From Roseibium sp. (GTDB taxonomy: Bacteria; Pseudomonadota; Alphaproteobacteria; Rhizobiales; Stappiaceae): a stretch of 64,000 nucleotides of DNA. Within the stretch, counting starts at the first letter, position 1, and each line of letters begins with the position of its first letter. Under the pieces are notes generated by a model. It was not told the DNA's origin, ran no database searches, and saw only the letters and a list, made by a program, of their open reading frames with translations. This document shows, in pieces, positions 1-8,118 of the stretch. A program made the position numbers and the translations under genes. The DNA lies in assembly GCA_017643925.1 (NCBI GenBank), contig JAEPML010000001.1, forward strand, positions 186,001 through 250,000, written 5' to 3'.

Positions 1-2
1 TT

Positions 3-302
3 GTCGCTGGTGCTGCCTTGACCGTACCGACACAATCCGCGAAAGCCGCTGAAGGCTGGCAGGTCGGCGTCGGCATTGCCGGTGGTCTGGCCGCAGGCGC
101 GATCCTCGGATCGGCATTGTCCCAGCCGCGCTACCACGCACCGCCGCCTGTCTATTATCCGGCACCGGCTCCGGTCGTTGTCTACCGTCCGGCTCCGTGG
201 TCCCCGGCCTGGTACAACTACTGCAGCCGCAAATACCGTTCGTTCAATCCGAACACCGGCTATTTCCTGGCCTATTCCGGTCAGTACAAGTTCTGCCGCT
301 GA
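3..302 (+). CDS. BA14K family protein, 5' end outside window
   Basis: Only the 3' part lies in the window. The frame is already open at base 3 and the first residues (VAGAALTVPTQSAKAAEG) look like the end of a signal peptide, so the true start is upstream. A glycine/alanine-rich hydrophobic stretch and a proline-tyrosine-rich spacer follow. The C-terminus has the BA14K pattern: a Cys-x-x-Lys-Tyr-Arg-Ser-Phe core, then a TGYF-type turn and a final Cys. BA14K proteins are small cell-envelope proteins first described as an immunoreactive lectin-like antigen in Brucella; their cellular role is unclear. The gene is followed by its own terminator at 401-444. Family call fairly sure, function unknown. 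Confidence 0.75.
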   Translation, partial: VAGAALTVPTQSAKAAEGWQVGVGIAGGLAAGAILGSALSQPRYHAPPPVYYPAPAPVVVYRPAPWSPAWYNYCSRKYRSFNPNTGYFLAYSGQYKFCR

Positions 303-400
303 TATCGCGCTCTGTGAGCGCACAAGGATCGGACTGAAGACACCACTTCGCCGTCCGTTCTCGCCGGGGTGCAAGCAGCCCTGAAATGGGTCAATCCGGC

Positions 401-444
401 AACTCTCTGCAAGGTATCCTCCCCGCCTTGCAGGGAGTTTTTTG
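401..444 (+). terminator. Intrinsic terminator after the BA14K gene
   Basis: Fourteen-base arms at 401-414 and 426-439 pair with a single U-G wobble and an 11-nt loop, followed by a run of six T. The T-run is downstream on the plus strand only, so it serves the BA14K gene rather than the convergent gene ending at 452. Confidence 0.8.
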
Positions 445-451
445 TTTGGTT

Positions 452-919
452 TCAGCCCTGGCCTTCTTCGGCCAGCCGCCTGGCAGCGCGCATCGTTGTT
501 TCCAGCTGGTTGAGAAACCTTGAGCGGTCGGCCTTTGTGAAGGATGGTCCACTCTCCCGGATTTCACCGATCTCTCGCAAATGTGTGTTCAGATCGCGCA
601 TCGCCAGACGCATGCCGATCCCGTCTTCGCGAAAGGGTTTGCCGGTCGGGCCGATGACAAGGGCACCAGTCTTGACGCATCGCGCCGCCAGCGGCACGTC
701 GGCTGTGACGACGACATCGCCTTTCACGGCCCGCTCAGCGATCCAGTTGTCGGCTTCGTCAGGCCCTTCGGGAACAACAATCCGTTCGATCAGGTCCCCT
801 TCCGGAAGCCGCATCCAGCTGTTGGAGACGATCTTGATCGGCACTTTGTGTCGTTCACCGACCCGTATGGCCTCGTCTTTCACCGGACACGCATCGGCAT
901 CCACGTAAAGCACCGTCAT
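452..919 (-). CDS. YaiI/YqxD family protein (UPF0178, DUF188)
   Basis: A 155-residue protein starting MTVLYVDADACPVK, the hallmark N-terminus of the YaiI/YqxD family. The DADACPVK motif, a VSNSW segment near residue 33, the DVVVTADVPLA block and the conserved IGPTGKPF segment are all present, and length is normal (about 150). The family folds like a PIN/NYN-type nuclease, but no biochemical function is firmly established. Its ATG overlaps the stop of the upstream flavoprotein gene by four bases (ATGA), so the two are almost certainly cotranscribed and translationally coupled. Family call confident; activity unknown. Confidence 0.9.
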   Translation of the reverse strand: MTVLYVDADACPVKDEAIRVGERHKVPIKIVSNSWMRLPEGDLIERIVVPEGPDEADNWIAERAVKGDVVVTADVPLAARCVKTGALVIGPTGKPFREDGIGMRLAMRDLNTHLREIGEIRESGPSFTKADRSRFLNQLETTMRAARRLAEEGQG

Positions 920-2136
920 GGCGCAAGTTCCTTTTTGTCTGCCAGGTAAGCGTCGATGCCGCGCGCAGCCCTTTGCCCCATCGCGAAACAGGCCTGCAAC
1001 AGGTAGCCACCCGTTGGCGCTTCCCAGTCGAGCATTTCTCCGGCGGCAAATACGCCGGGCATTTTCTTGAGCATGAGGTTTTCGTCAAGCTCGTCGAGCG
1101 CGATGCCCCCCGCAGAGGAAATCGCGCGGTCAATGGAATAGGGAGCTCTGCACATGACCGGGACGGACTTGATCCGGGTTACCAGTTCGGATGGATCAGG
1201 GGGCAACGGTCCGGCTTCCCGTATGAGAGCCTGTTCGGCAGGATTGAGCTTCACTGACTTCCTGAGAAACGTTGACAGGGATTGCTTGCCGCGTGGGCGC
1301 GACAGCTTGCGCATCAGCTCTTCCAGGGTCAGCGCGGGGCGCAGGTCTATCGCCAGCTCCGCTTCACCGTCCTGATTGATCTTTTCGCGAATATCTGCGG
1401 ACAGTGCGTAGACGGCACCGCCTTCCAGTCCTTTTTCCGAGATCACGGCTTCCCCGAGGACCGACTTTTCGTCAAGCGAGAGGGCAATGCGTTTCAGCGG
1501 AGCTCCGGGATGACGCGCTTTCAAATGCGCGGACCAATCGACTAGAAATCCGCAGTTGGCTGGCTCGAACCGGTTGACCCGCACACCGCTGGCTTCAAGG
1601 CATGGGACCCAGGACGCATCGGACCCGAGTTTCGGCCAGCTTGCGCCTCCGAGTCCGAGCAGAACCGCGTGTGCCGGAAACGCCTTGGTCTCACCGGTTG
1701 TCGTCTGGATCAGGGCATCTCCCGTTTCTGAAAACCCCAGAAACATGTGGCGGCCGAGAAGCTGCACATTCAGGCGTCCAAGACGCTGCAGCCAGGCTCG
1801 CAGCAAGGGCGAGGCTTTCATGGATTTGGGAAAGACACGCCCGCTGCTGCCGACGAATGTCTCCTGGCCAAGACCATGACACCAGGCAATCAGGTCCTTT
1901 GTGGGGAAGTCCCTGATCAGGGTTTCAACAAACCCGCCCGAGGGCCGATAGCGCTCGACAAACTTTTCCAGGTCTTCGCTGTGGGTCAGATTGAGGCCAC
2001 CGCGCCCTGCCATCAGAAACTTTCGTGCCGGGGAGGGCATGCGTTCAACGAGGGTGACGGCATGGCCTTGGGCTGCAAGCAATTCGGCAGCGAACAGTCC
2101 GGACGGTCCGGCACCAACTATCAGGACATCGATCAT
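916..2136 (-). CDS. HI0933/YhiN-type FAD-dependent flavoprotein (TIGR03862-like)
   Basis: About 406 residues. The N-terminus MIDVLIVGAGPSGLFAAELL is a Rossmann GxGxxG FAD-binding motif, followed by the MAGRGGLNLTHSE segment typical of the HI0933/BaiN-like family and a C-terminal GVFAAGEMLDWEAPTGGY block that closes the FAD site. I chose the ATG at 2136 because the dinucleotide-binding strand begins there; upstream in-frame starts would add an unconserved tail. These proteins are cytosolic flavoproteins whose substrate is generally unknown. The gene overlaps the downstream YaiI-family gene by ATGA, forming a two-gene operon. Divergent from the regulator gene at 2322. Confidence 0.88.
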   Translation of the reverse strand: MIDVLIVGAGPSGLFAAELLAAQGHAVTLVERMPSPARKFLMAGRGGLNLTHSEDLEKFVERYRPSGGFVETLIRDFPTKDLIAWCHGLGQETFVGSSGRVFPKSMKASPLLRAWLQRLGRLNVQLLGRHMFLGFSETGDALIQTTTGETKAFPAHAVLLGLGGASWPKLGSDASWVPCLEASGVRVNRFEPANCGFLVDWSAHLKARHPGAPLKRIALSLDEKSVLGEAVISEKGLEGGAVYALSADIREKINQDGEAELAIDLRPALTLEELMRKLSRPRGKQSLSTFLRKSVKLNPAEQALIREAGPLPPDPSELVTRIKSVPVMCRAPYSIDRAISSAGGIALDELDENLMLKKMPGVFAAGEMLDWEAPTGGYLLQACFAMGQRAARGIDAYLADKKELAP

Positions 2137-2321
2137 GGCGCTTTTTAATGCAGGGTCGCGGCCGCTGTACAGCACCTTCATGTCCCGGAGCGGGGAACTC
2201 GCCATGTTTTTCGACCGCTGCTGATCTAGCGCAAGTATTTGTTATCGGGGCTGTGGCAAACTTCACGGGAATTCCAGGTGAAATCTCGATCGTCTTGGAT
2301 CTGACCAAAGGGAAGTCGGGC

Positions 2322-3515
2322 ATGGAAGAGAAAACGAGCCTGATTGTCGTTGCCGATCCGGACCCGAATGTCCATTCGGGATTCAAGAATCTGTTGCAGG
2401 ATCGTTGCCGGGTCGCCTGCTTCGACAACTCAGAGGACGCATTACGCTTCCTCCAGCAGCACCCCGGTGTTGCCGTTGTGTTTTCCTGTTTCAACCTGCC
2501 GGGCCTGGGGGGAAGCGCATTTCTGAGCGCCGCCCAGACAATCACGCCGCAGGCCGCCCGGGTTATGCTGACAGGTGACAAGTCAAAACAGGCGGTCAAG
2601 GAAGCTCTCAACGAGGGCCATGCCTTCCTGTTTCTCGAAAAACCTTGCAAGACGAATGACTTGTTGGAAGCGCTCGACCTGGCATTGGCGCATCACCGTC
2701 AAAAGGCAAGGGACCGTGCACTGCTGGAAAGGACGCTTGCCGGTTCGGTAAAACTGTTGATCGAAACGCTGGGCCTGTTTCATCCCGAGGCGTTTCGTCG
2801 AACGGGTATCGTGCGCAAGCAGGCTCTCAAGATCGCGCGGGTACTCGGGCTCGAAAAGACCTGGGAACTGGAAATGGCGGTGATGCTGTCCCCGCTGGGG
2901 GAAGCGGTGCTGCCAAAGCATGTGCTGGCACGCTACCGTGCCGCCAGAACCCTGACAGAACAGGAACGGCTGGTCCTGGAAGGCGCTCCGGTACAGGCAA
3001 GGGACCTCCTGCGCAACATCCCGCAACTGGAACGCGTCTCTGAACATCTCTACTTTTCCGCACGCGGCTATGACGGCTCGGGTTTCCCCAAAGACGGTCC
3101 GACGGGTGAGGAAATTCCTCAAATCTCGCGCATTTTAAAGGTTCTGACGGATCTCTGGTATGCAAGCCCGGAGAGCGGACCCGATGCCGCTGCATTCGAA
3201 GCCTTGATGATCAATCAGGTTAAATATGACCCGGTGCTGCTCGATCTCGCACGGAAGGTCCTGCTGGACGATGTCCCTGAAGAAAAACGCGGCTTTGTAT
3301 CCGAGTGCCATATTCCGTCATTGCAGCCAGGCGATGTCCTGATGGACGACGTGCTGACCGAAAACAGCCATGAATTGGTGCTCTCGCGCGGTCATGCACT
3401 GACCCAGACGACCATTCGGCGGCTGCAGCATTTTCATCAGACTGTCGGGGTGCGCCAGCCAGTTCGGGTCGAGCGTCACGCTGTTGCGCAAGACGCGCTG
3501 AGGACCGGGAATTGA
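2322..3515 (+). CDS. RpfG-like response regulator with degenerate REC and HD-GYP domains
   Basis: 397 residues from the ATG at 2322. Residues 8-120 form a receiver domain: acidic residues D12 and D14, T84 and K107 (EKPC) are kept, but the phospho-acceptor aspartate is replaced by Cys56 in VVFSCFNLPG. Residues 140-330 resemble an HD-GYP c-di-GMP phosphodiesterase, yet the HD metal pair is lost (LSPLGE near 189 where LHDIGK is expected) and the GYP loop is only partly kept (YDGSGFP near 250, without the preceding histidines). The C-terminal 70 residues are extra. I infer a protein that can neither be phosphorylated classically nor hydrolyse c-di-GMP, acting perhaps as a binding or scaffold protein. 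It ends four bases before the convergent glycosyltransferase gene. Confidence 0.8.
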   Translation: MEEKTSLIVVADPDPNVHSGFKNLLQDRCRVACFDNSEDALRFLQQHPGVAVVFSCFNLPGLGGSAFLSAAQTITPQAARVMLTGDKSKQAVKEALNEGHAFLFLEKPCKTNDLLEALDLALAHHRQKARDRALLERTLAGSVKLLIETLGLFHPEAFRRTGIVRKQALKIARVLGLEKTWELEMAVMLSPLGEAVLPKHVLARYRAARTLTEQERLVLEGAPVQARDLLRNIPQLERVSEHLYFSARGYDGSGFPKDGPTGEEIPQISRILKVLTDLWYASPESGPDAAAFEALMINQVKYDPVLLDLARKVLLDDVPEEKRGFVSECHIPSLQPGDVLMDDVLTENSHELVLSRGHALTQTTIRRLQHFHQTVGVRQPVRVERHAVAQDALRTGN

Positions 3516-3519
3516 CTGC

Positions 3520-4308
3520 CTAACCGGATCGGGTGCGGTCCAGAAGATCCGCTTCATAGGCTTTCGCAACCCGCAGAAACCGGGCGTGGGCGTAGTTCAT
3601 CGACAGGATAAATCCCCACCAGCCGTATTTCCGGTACTTTCGAACAAAGTAGGCTTTGAAGAAGCTTACCGGAAACTCCGTCAGCAACCGGCTGCGCGGC
3701 AACTTGCGGCCATGCGCCCGCATGTCCTCTACCTGCATGTCCGAATACCGATTGTACTTTCCGACCTGGAATTCGAGCGAGCGGATCGAACGATGCGCCA
3801 TGATACCGGAAAGATTGGCGATTTTTGTGCCTTCCTGCGGGCGCACCGTGTCATGGACGATGGACTCGGAAAACCGGCCCTTTCGCCGGTCGTAAAGGCG
3901 GATCTGGTGATATCCGTAGGCCCATGCGGCGGGCGCTTTCTCATGCGCATACATGTCGCGGATCATGATCCGCCATCCATCGGCGTCCGCGTGGCTGCCA
4001 TCGGCAAACCTGGCCTGGATTTCAGCAGCGAGTTCCGGGGTGATCTCTTCGTCCGCGTCTAGGTTCAGAAGCCAGTCGTTCCGGCACCGGTCCTCGCCGA
4101 AACGTTTTTGCGGTCCGTAACCCGGCCATTCATTGGGCACCACACGGGCACCGAGTTTTTCCGCCACGGCAATCGTGTCGTCGGTCGATCCGCTGTCAAT
4201 GACAATGACTTCGTCCACCCAGCCGATCACGCTCTCGATCGGACGGGCGATCCGGTCGGCTTCGTTCCTGGCAATGATGAAAACGGAAAGGGGCAGGCGG
4301 TCGGTCAT
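3520..4308 (-). CDS. Glycosyltransferase family 2 (WaaE/KdtX-like)
   Basis: 262 residues with a GT-A fold signature from the start: SVFIIARNEADRI, then VIVIDSGSTDDT and the metal-binding DAD motif at 84-86 (LNLDADEEI). The fold and the later YHQIRLYDRRKGRFS-type segment match the WaaE/KdtX branch, which adds sugars to lipopolysaccharide core or capsule. No membrane-spanning helix is evident, so it is probably cytosolic or peripheral at the inner membrane. It ends in TAG. No LPS genes are adjacent, so the acceptor cannot be deduced. The call at family level is safe; the exact sugar is not. Confidence 0.88.
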   Translation of the reverse strand: MTDRLPLSVFIIARNEADRIARPIESVIGWVDEVIVIDSGSTDDTIAVAEKLGARVVPNEWPGYGPQKRFGEDRCRNDWLLNLDADEEITPELAAEIQARFADGSHADADGWRIMIRDMYAHEKAPAAWAYGYHQIRLYDRRKGRFSESIVHDTVRPQEGTKIANLSGIMAHRSIRSLEFQVGKYNRYSDMQVEDMRAHGRKLPRSRLLTEFPVSFFKAYFVRKYRKYGWWGFILSMNYAHARFLRVAKAYEADLLDRTRSG

Positions 4309-4392
4309 CTGGTTTCCGGCAAAAAAACATGTGTCGCCGGAATGAAGCCGGCGCGTCTTTTTAGCCGCGCCGGACAGGCATTTGAAGAAAAA

Positions 4393-6027
4393 TCAGGAAA
4401 CAACCTTCGCGAAGACGGCATCCAGGCCATTCAGGGAGAGTGTTGTGCCTTGGGCAGTTCCCGTGAAACCGGGCGCCTTGAGGTCTTCGAGTTCAAGGCC
4501 ATTCAGGGTGATCGTCTCGTGTGACTGCCCCAGATTGAACGCGCACAAGATCGTTTCGCCCTGATGGGCCCGGGTGAAAACGAGCGTTTCCCCGGGGCTT
4601 TCCAGAAAGGTCATGTCACCTTTCTTCAGGGGCGTTACGTTTTGCCGCCAGGCGTAAAAGGCACGGTTCCGGTTGAGGATCGACCCGGCGTCCTTGTCCT
4701 GTTCAAGCGCGGCCTGTTCCCGATGTTCAGGGGCGACCGGAAGCCAGGGGTCGGTGTCCGAAAAACCGGCATGGGCGTTGTCTTTCACCCAGGGCATCGG
4801 TGTGCGGCAACCGTCCCGACCCTTGTATTCCGGCCAGAATCGGATCCCGTAAGGGTCCTGCAGCTTTTCGAACGGCACGTCCGCTTGGGTCAGGCCCAGT
4901 TCTTCACCCTGGTAAACACAGGGCGTCCCGCGCAATGAGGCACAAAGGGCCGCCCCGAGCGGTGCAAACTTCCGGGTATCCAGACCTTCACCCCAGCGGC
5001 TGCCGACACGTTTTACGTCGTGGTTCGACAGGGCCCAGCTGGCCCAGCCGGAGCCGATTCCAGCGTTCATCTCTTCCACGATCCGGCGGATATAGGCCGC
5101 CGAGTGCTGCGGTGTCAGCAGGTCGAAACTGTAGGCCATGTGGATACGCTTGTCGGCTTCCGTGTAGGACGCAGTCAGCTCGACTGCCTGACCATCAGCT
5201 CCGATTTCACCCACCGATGTGGTGCCTGGATACTTGTCGAGCAACCGGCGGAGCTTTTCCAGAAAGACAAGGTTTTCAGGCCGGGTCTTGTCGTAGACGT
5301 GATCCTGGAAACCATAGGGGTTTGTCGGATCGACGGTCGAAGGCATCTCATCGGCGCTGAGCGGCGGGTTGTCGCGCAGGTCGGCGTCGTGGAAGTAGAA
5401 ATTGACCGTGTCGAGACGGAACCCGTCCACGCCCCGGTCCAGCCAGAACTGCGCAGCCTTGAGCACAGCATCCTGAACCTCCGCGTTGTGGAAGTTCAGA
5501 TCCGGCTGACTGGCCAGGAAGTTATGCATGTAATACTGGCACCGCCGACTGTCCCATTCCCAGGCTGGACCGCCGAAAATGGACAACCAGTTGGTCGGGG
5601 GCGTGCCGTCCGGCTTGGCATCTGCCCAGACAAACCAGTCCGCCTTGGCGTTGTCTTTTGAGGATCGGCTTTCCTTGAACCAGGGATGCTGATCAGAAGT
5701 GTGCGAGATCACGAGGTCGATCACGACCTTCAGACCGCGCTTGTGGGCCTCGGCGGTCATTCTGTCGAAATCGGCCAGCGTTCCGAACATGGGGTCGACA
5801 TCTTCATAATCGGAGACGTCATAGCCGAAATCGTCCATCGGCGACGTGAAGAAGGGGGACAGCCAGATCGCGTCGACACCGAGCGAGGCGATATAGTCCA
5901 GCTTCTCGGTAACCCCGTTGAGGTCACCGATGCCATCCCCGTTGGTGTCGTTAAAGGAACGCGGATAGATCTGGTAGATCACGGCTCCACGCCACCAATC
6001 CGGGTCCTTGATCAAATTCGAGGGCAT
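4393..6027 (-). CDS. aglA: Alpha-glucosidase, GH13 family
   Basis: About 544 residues. It begins WWRGAVIYQIYPRSF and has all GH13 landmarks: the calcium-site-like DTNGDGIGDL, VIDLVISHTSDQHPWF, the nucleophile aspartate in GVDGFRLDTVN, the acid/base glutamate in VGEIGA and the third acid in LSNHDVKR. The pattern resembles rhizobial AglA and oligo-1,6-glucosidase-type enzymes that hydrolyse sucrose, trehalose, maltose or isomaltose in the cytosol. The ATG at 6027 has an excellent AGGAGG ribosome site six bases upstream; an in-frame ATG at 6063 with GGAG is a second candidate. A perfect LacI-type palindrome lies at 6098-6115. Unlike rhizobial agl operons, no sugar ABC transporter genes are adjacent. 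The symbol rests on similarity of motifs. Confidence 0.88.
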   Translation of the reverse strand: MPSNLIKDPDWWRGAVIYQIYPRSFNDTNGDGIGDLNGVTEKLDYIASLGVDAIWLSPFFTSPMDDFGYDVSDYEDVDPMFGTLADFDRMTAEAHKRGLKVVIDLVISHTSDQHPWFKESRSSKDNAKADWFVWADAKPDGTPPTNWLSIFGGPAWEWDSRRCQYYMHNFLASQPDLNFHNAEVQDAVLKAAQFWLDRGVDGFRLDTVNFYFHDADLRDNPPLSADEMPSTVDPTNPYGFQDHVYDKTRPENLVFLEKLRRLLDKYPGTTSVGEIGADGQAVELTASYTEADKRIHMAYSFDLLTPQHSAAYIRRIVEEMNAGIGSGWASWALSNHDVKRVGSRWGEGLDTRKFAPLGAALCASLRGTPCVYQGEELGLTQADVPFEKLQDPYGIRFWPEYKGRDGCRTPMPWVKDNAHAGFSDTDPWLPVAPEHREQAALEQDKDAGSILNRNRAFYAWRQNVTPLKKGDMTFLESPGETLVFTRAHQGETILCAFNLGQSHETITLNGLELEDLKAPGFTGTAQGTTLSLNGLDAVFAKVVS

Positions 6028-6097
6028 GACAGCCTCCTGGCCTGTTTCGGCTTCTTCGAACATTGCCTGTCTCCGTGCCGTCCAATCGCGGCGAAAA

Positions 6098-6115
6098 ATT
6101 CAAAGCGCTTTGAAT
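6098..6115. promoter_or_regulatory. LacI-family operator upstream of the alpha-glucosidase gene
   Basis: A perfect 18-bp palindrome, ATTCAAAGCGCTTTGAAT, with the AAAGCGCTTT core typical of LacI-family sites. It lies about 35-70 bases upstream of the candidate aglA starts, the position expected for repression or alpha-glucoside-responsive control by an AglR-like protein. The regulator gene is not in the window. Confidence 0.7.
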
Positions 6116-6614
6116 GGCTATATGCCGCGGATAATCAGGTCAAGTGAAATGCCTGAAAAAGTCGTGAGAACATTGAAATAAGGTTAGGGGCGGGGGCTGA
6201 AAAAGCCTCTTTAAATGCAAAAACCGGCCCTGCAAGCAGGACCGGTGGAGCATCTAAAAAGTCTCGAAACAAGTTTTTGTCCGGAACAGTCAACCTTCTA
6301 GCAGGCCCGCGTGACAAAGATGTGAACAAATGGCTAATGGTTGTGAAATTGCCAGTGGCACTTTTCACGATTGTCACTTCAATCAATCAGACGAAAGGTG
6401 CTTCGGTAAATTTGATTGGGAGTAACATATTGAAAAAGATATAATTTTTAATTTTGTATGACGTTTAGGTCAATTTCTTCTTGCAAAGCAGCATGGAAGC
6501 TGAAAATGTCTCTCCCGATCTTGAAATCGCAAAGTGACATGCGCACGTCTCCCGCGAATCCGGTGACGAACCCTGCGCAGTCCACTTGGTGTTGGAAATT
6601 CTGGAGGAACAGTC
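6116..6614. other. Gene-free divergent region between aglA and the thiolase gene
   Basis: About 500 bases with no convincing gene. It holds a minus-strand terminator (6218-6246), a nested inverted repeat GTGAA..TGCCA.TGGCA..TTCAC at 6343-6368, and a very AT-rich block at 6410-6465 that could carry divergent promoters. On the minus strand TTGACC at 6469-6474 is followed 17 bases on by TAAAAA. Together these suggest a minus-strand small RNA of about 200 nt, which is inference. The thiolase ATG is preceded by a good GGAGGA ribosome site near 6601-6606. Confidence 0.5.
6218..6246 (-). terminator. Intrinsic terminator on the minus strand, owner unknown
   Basis: Ten-base arms at 6223-6232 and 6237-6246 with loop CAAG. 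Read from the minus strand, the single mismatch becomes a U-G wobble and the hairpin is followed by TTTTTGCATTT; on the plus strand it is a C-A mismatch with no T-run. It therefore terminates a minus-strand transcript, but no minus-strand gene precedes it. Confidence 0.7.
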
Positions 6615-7781
6615 ATGACTGCAGCGATGGTTGGCTGGGCGCACATGCCCTTTGGCAAACACGCGGACGAAACCGTTGAAAGCATGATCGTCAAGGTGGC
6701 CGTTGATGCCATCCACGATGCGGGCATTGCCCCGGAAGACGTCGACGAGATTCTCCTTGGCCACTTCAATGCCGGTTTTTCCGCCCAGGACTTCACTGCT
6801 TCCCTGGTTCTTCAGGCAGATCCGGCGCTTCGTTTCAAGCCTGCGACCCGTGTCGAAAATGCCTGTGCTACCGGGTCTGCGGCGGTCCATCAGGGCGTGC
6901 GCGCGGTGACCTCGGGCGATGCGCGTTTCGTGCTTGTTGTTGGTGTCGAGCAAATGACCACCACGCCGGGGCCGGAAATCGGCAAGAACCTTCTCAAAGC
7001 ATCCTATCTCAAGGAAGACGGCGACATTCCGGCCGGTTTCGCGGGTGTCTTCGGCAAGATCGCCGACAGCTACTTCCAGAAATACGGTGACCAGTCCGAT
7101 GCCCTGGCGAAAATCGCAGCCAAGAACCACAGGAACGGTGTCAACAATCCTTACGCACAGATGCGCAAGGATCTTGGGTACGAGTTCTGCCGTGCCGAGA
7201 GCGAGAAGAACCCCTTCGTGGCGGGCCCGCTGAAGCGCACGGATTGCTCGCTCGTGTCCGATGGGGCGGCCGCTCTGGTCCTGACCGACCCGGCAACTGC
7301 ACTCGGCATGAAAAAGGCCGTCGCTTTCCGCGGCATGGCTCATGTTCAGGATTTCCTGCCCATGTCCAAGCGCGACATCCTGAAATTCGAAGGCTGTTCA
7401 AAGGCCTGGGGCGAAGCACTCGGAGATGCCAACCTGGCTCTCGACGATCTCTCCTTTGTCGAGACCCATGACTGTTTCACCATCGCCGAGATGATCGAAT
7501 ACGAGGCCATGGGCCTCGCACCCGAAGGTGAGGGCGCGCGTGCGATCCTCGAGGGCTGGACGGAAATGGACGGCAAGCTCCCGGTCAACCCGTCAGGCGG
7601 TCTGAAGGCCAAGGGTCATCCGATCGGTGCCACCGGTGTGTCCATGCATGTTCTCACGGCCATGCAGCTGACCGGGACAGCAGGCGACATCCAGGTCAAG
7701 AACGCCGAAATCGGCGGCATTTTCAACATGGGTGGCGCAGCTGTCGCGAACTTCGTGTCGGTGATGCAGGCGATGAAATAG
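6615..7781 (+). CDS. Thiolase, SCP2-like acetyl-CoA acetyltransferase
   Basis: 388 residues. The nucleophilic Cys84 sits in ENACATGSAAVH, HDCF (near 290) supplies the histidine loop, and NPSGGLKAKGHPIGATG near residue 325 has the second catalytic histidine of thiolases. The sequence is of the SCP-x/SCP2-like thiolase branch rather than the PhaA/AtoB type, so the substrate may be a branched or long-chain 3-ketoacyl-CoA. A cytosolic enzyme of beta-oxidation-like chemistry is expected. It is monocistronic: the upstream region is non-coding and a terminator follows at 7803. It ends in TAG, which shows that TAG is an ordinary stop in this genome. Confidence 0.9.
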   Translation: MTAAMVGWAHMPFGKHADETVESMIVKVAVDAIHDAGIAPEDVDEILLGHFNAGFSAQDFTASLVLQADPALRFKPATRVENACATGSAAVHQGVRAVTSGDARFVLVVGVEQMTTTPGPEIGKNLLKASYLKEDGDIPAGFAGVFGKIADSYFQKYGDQSDALAKIAAKNHRNGVNNPYAQMRKDLGYEFCRAESEKNPFVAGPLKRTDCSLVSDGAAALVLTDPATALGMKKAVAFRGMAHVQDFLPMSKRDILKFEGCSKAWGEALGDANLALDDLSFVETHDCFTIAEMIEYEAMGLAPEGEGARAILEGWTEMDGKLPVNPSGGLKAKGHPIGATGVSMHVLTAMQLTGTAGDIQVKNAEIGGIFNMGGAAVANFVSVMQAMK

Positions 7782-7802
7782 TCACCTGGATTGATTGGTT
7801 AG

Positions 7803-7830
7803 AAAGCCGGCGGTTTCCGTCGGCTTTTTT
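7803..7830 (+). terminator. Intrinsic terminator after the thiolase gene
   Basis: Arms AAAGCCGGCGG and CCGTCGGCTTT with a TTT loop (one G-U wobble), running straight into T residues up to 7830. It lies 21 bases past the thiolase stop. Confidence 0.88.
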
Positions 7831-7989
7831 GTTTGAGCAGCGTTACCTATGCTGACCAAGCGCGAAGCGCAGCAATGAGCCGGGAACCGATAAGCCTCTA
7901 TGCTTTGGTCCGGCAATGCTTTGGTTTTGAAGGCAAAAAAAGCCTCATTCAGGTGCGGATGACAATGTCAGCAGCCCATCGACATCGCT

Positions 7990-8052
7990 GTCCCGGGCTT
8001 GACCCGGGACCAAAATGGATTGGGAATGCGGGTCCCGGCTCGAGGCCGGGAC
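7990..8052. repeat. Pair of REP-like palindromes
   Basis: Two hairpins in tandem. At 7990-8010, eight-base arms GTCCCGGG and CCCGGGAC enclose the loop CTTGA. At 8032-8052, arms GTCCCGGC and GCCGGGAC enclose TCGAG. Their spacing is 21 bases. They match the CCCGG-TCAAG repeat type scattered through alphaproteobacterial intergenic regions, and a related copy is at 56092. The 340-base gap 7782-8118 holds these, the thiolase terminator and no gene. Confidence 0.8.
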
Positions 8053-8118
8053 GGTTTATGGTCAGCTTTTCAAGCAGGTGATTGGACGGCACCCTGCTGA
8101 TGCCGTCCAGGAAACACT

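Noticed and set aside
6493..6537. Fourteen-codon open frame before the thiolase gene
   Set aside because: No ribosome site and too short to judge; chance occurrence is likely.
6465..7343. A 292-codon minus-strand frame across the start of the thiolase gene
   Set aside because: The thiolase on the plus strand explains the DNA; the antisense product has no recognisable pattern.
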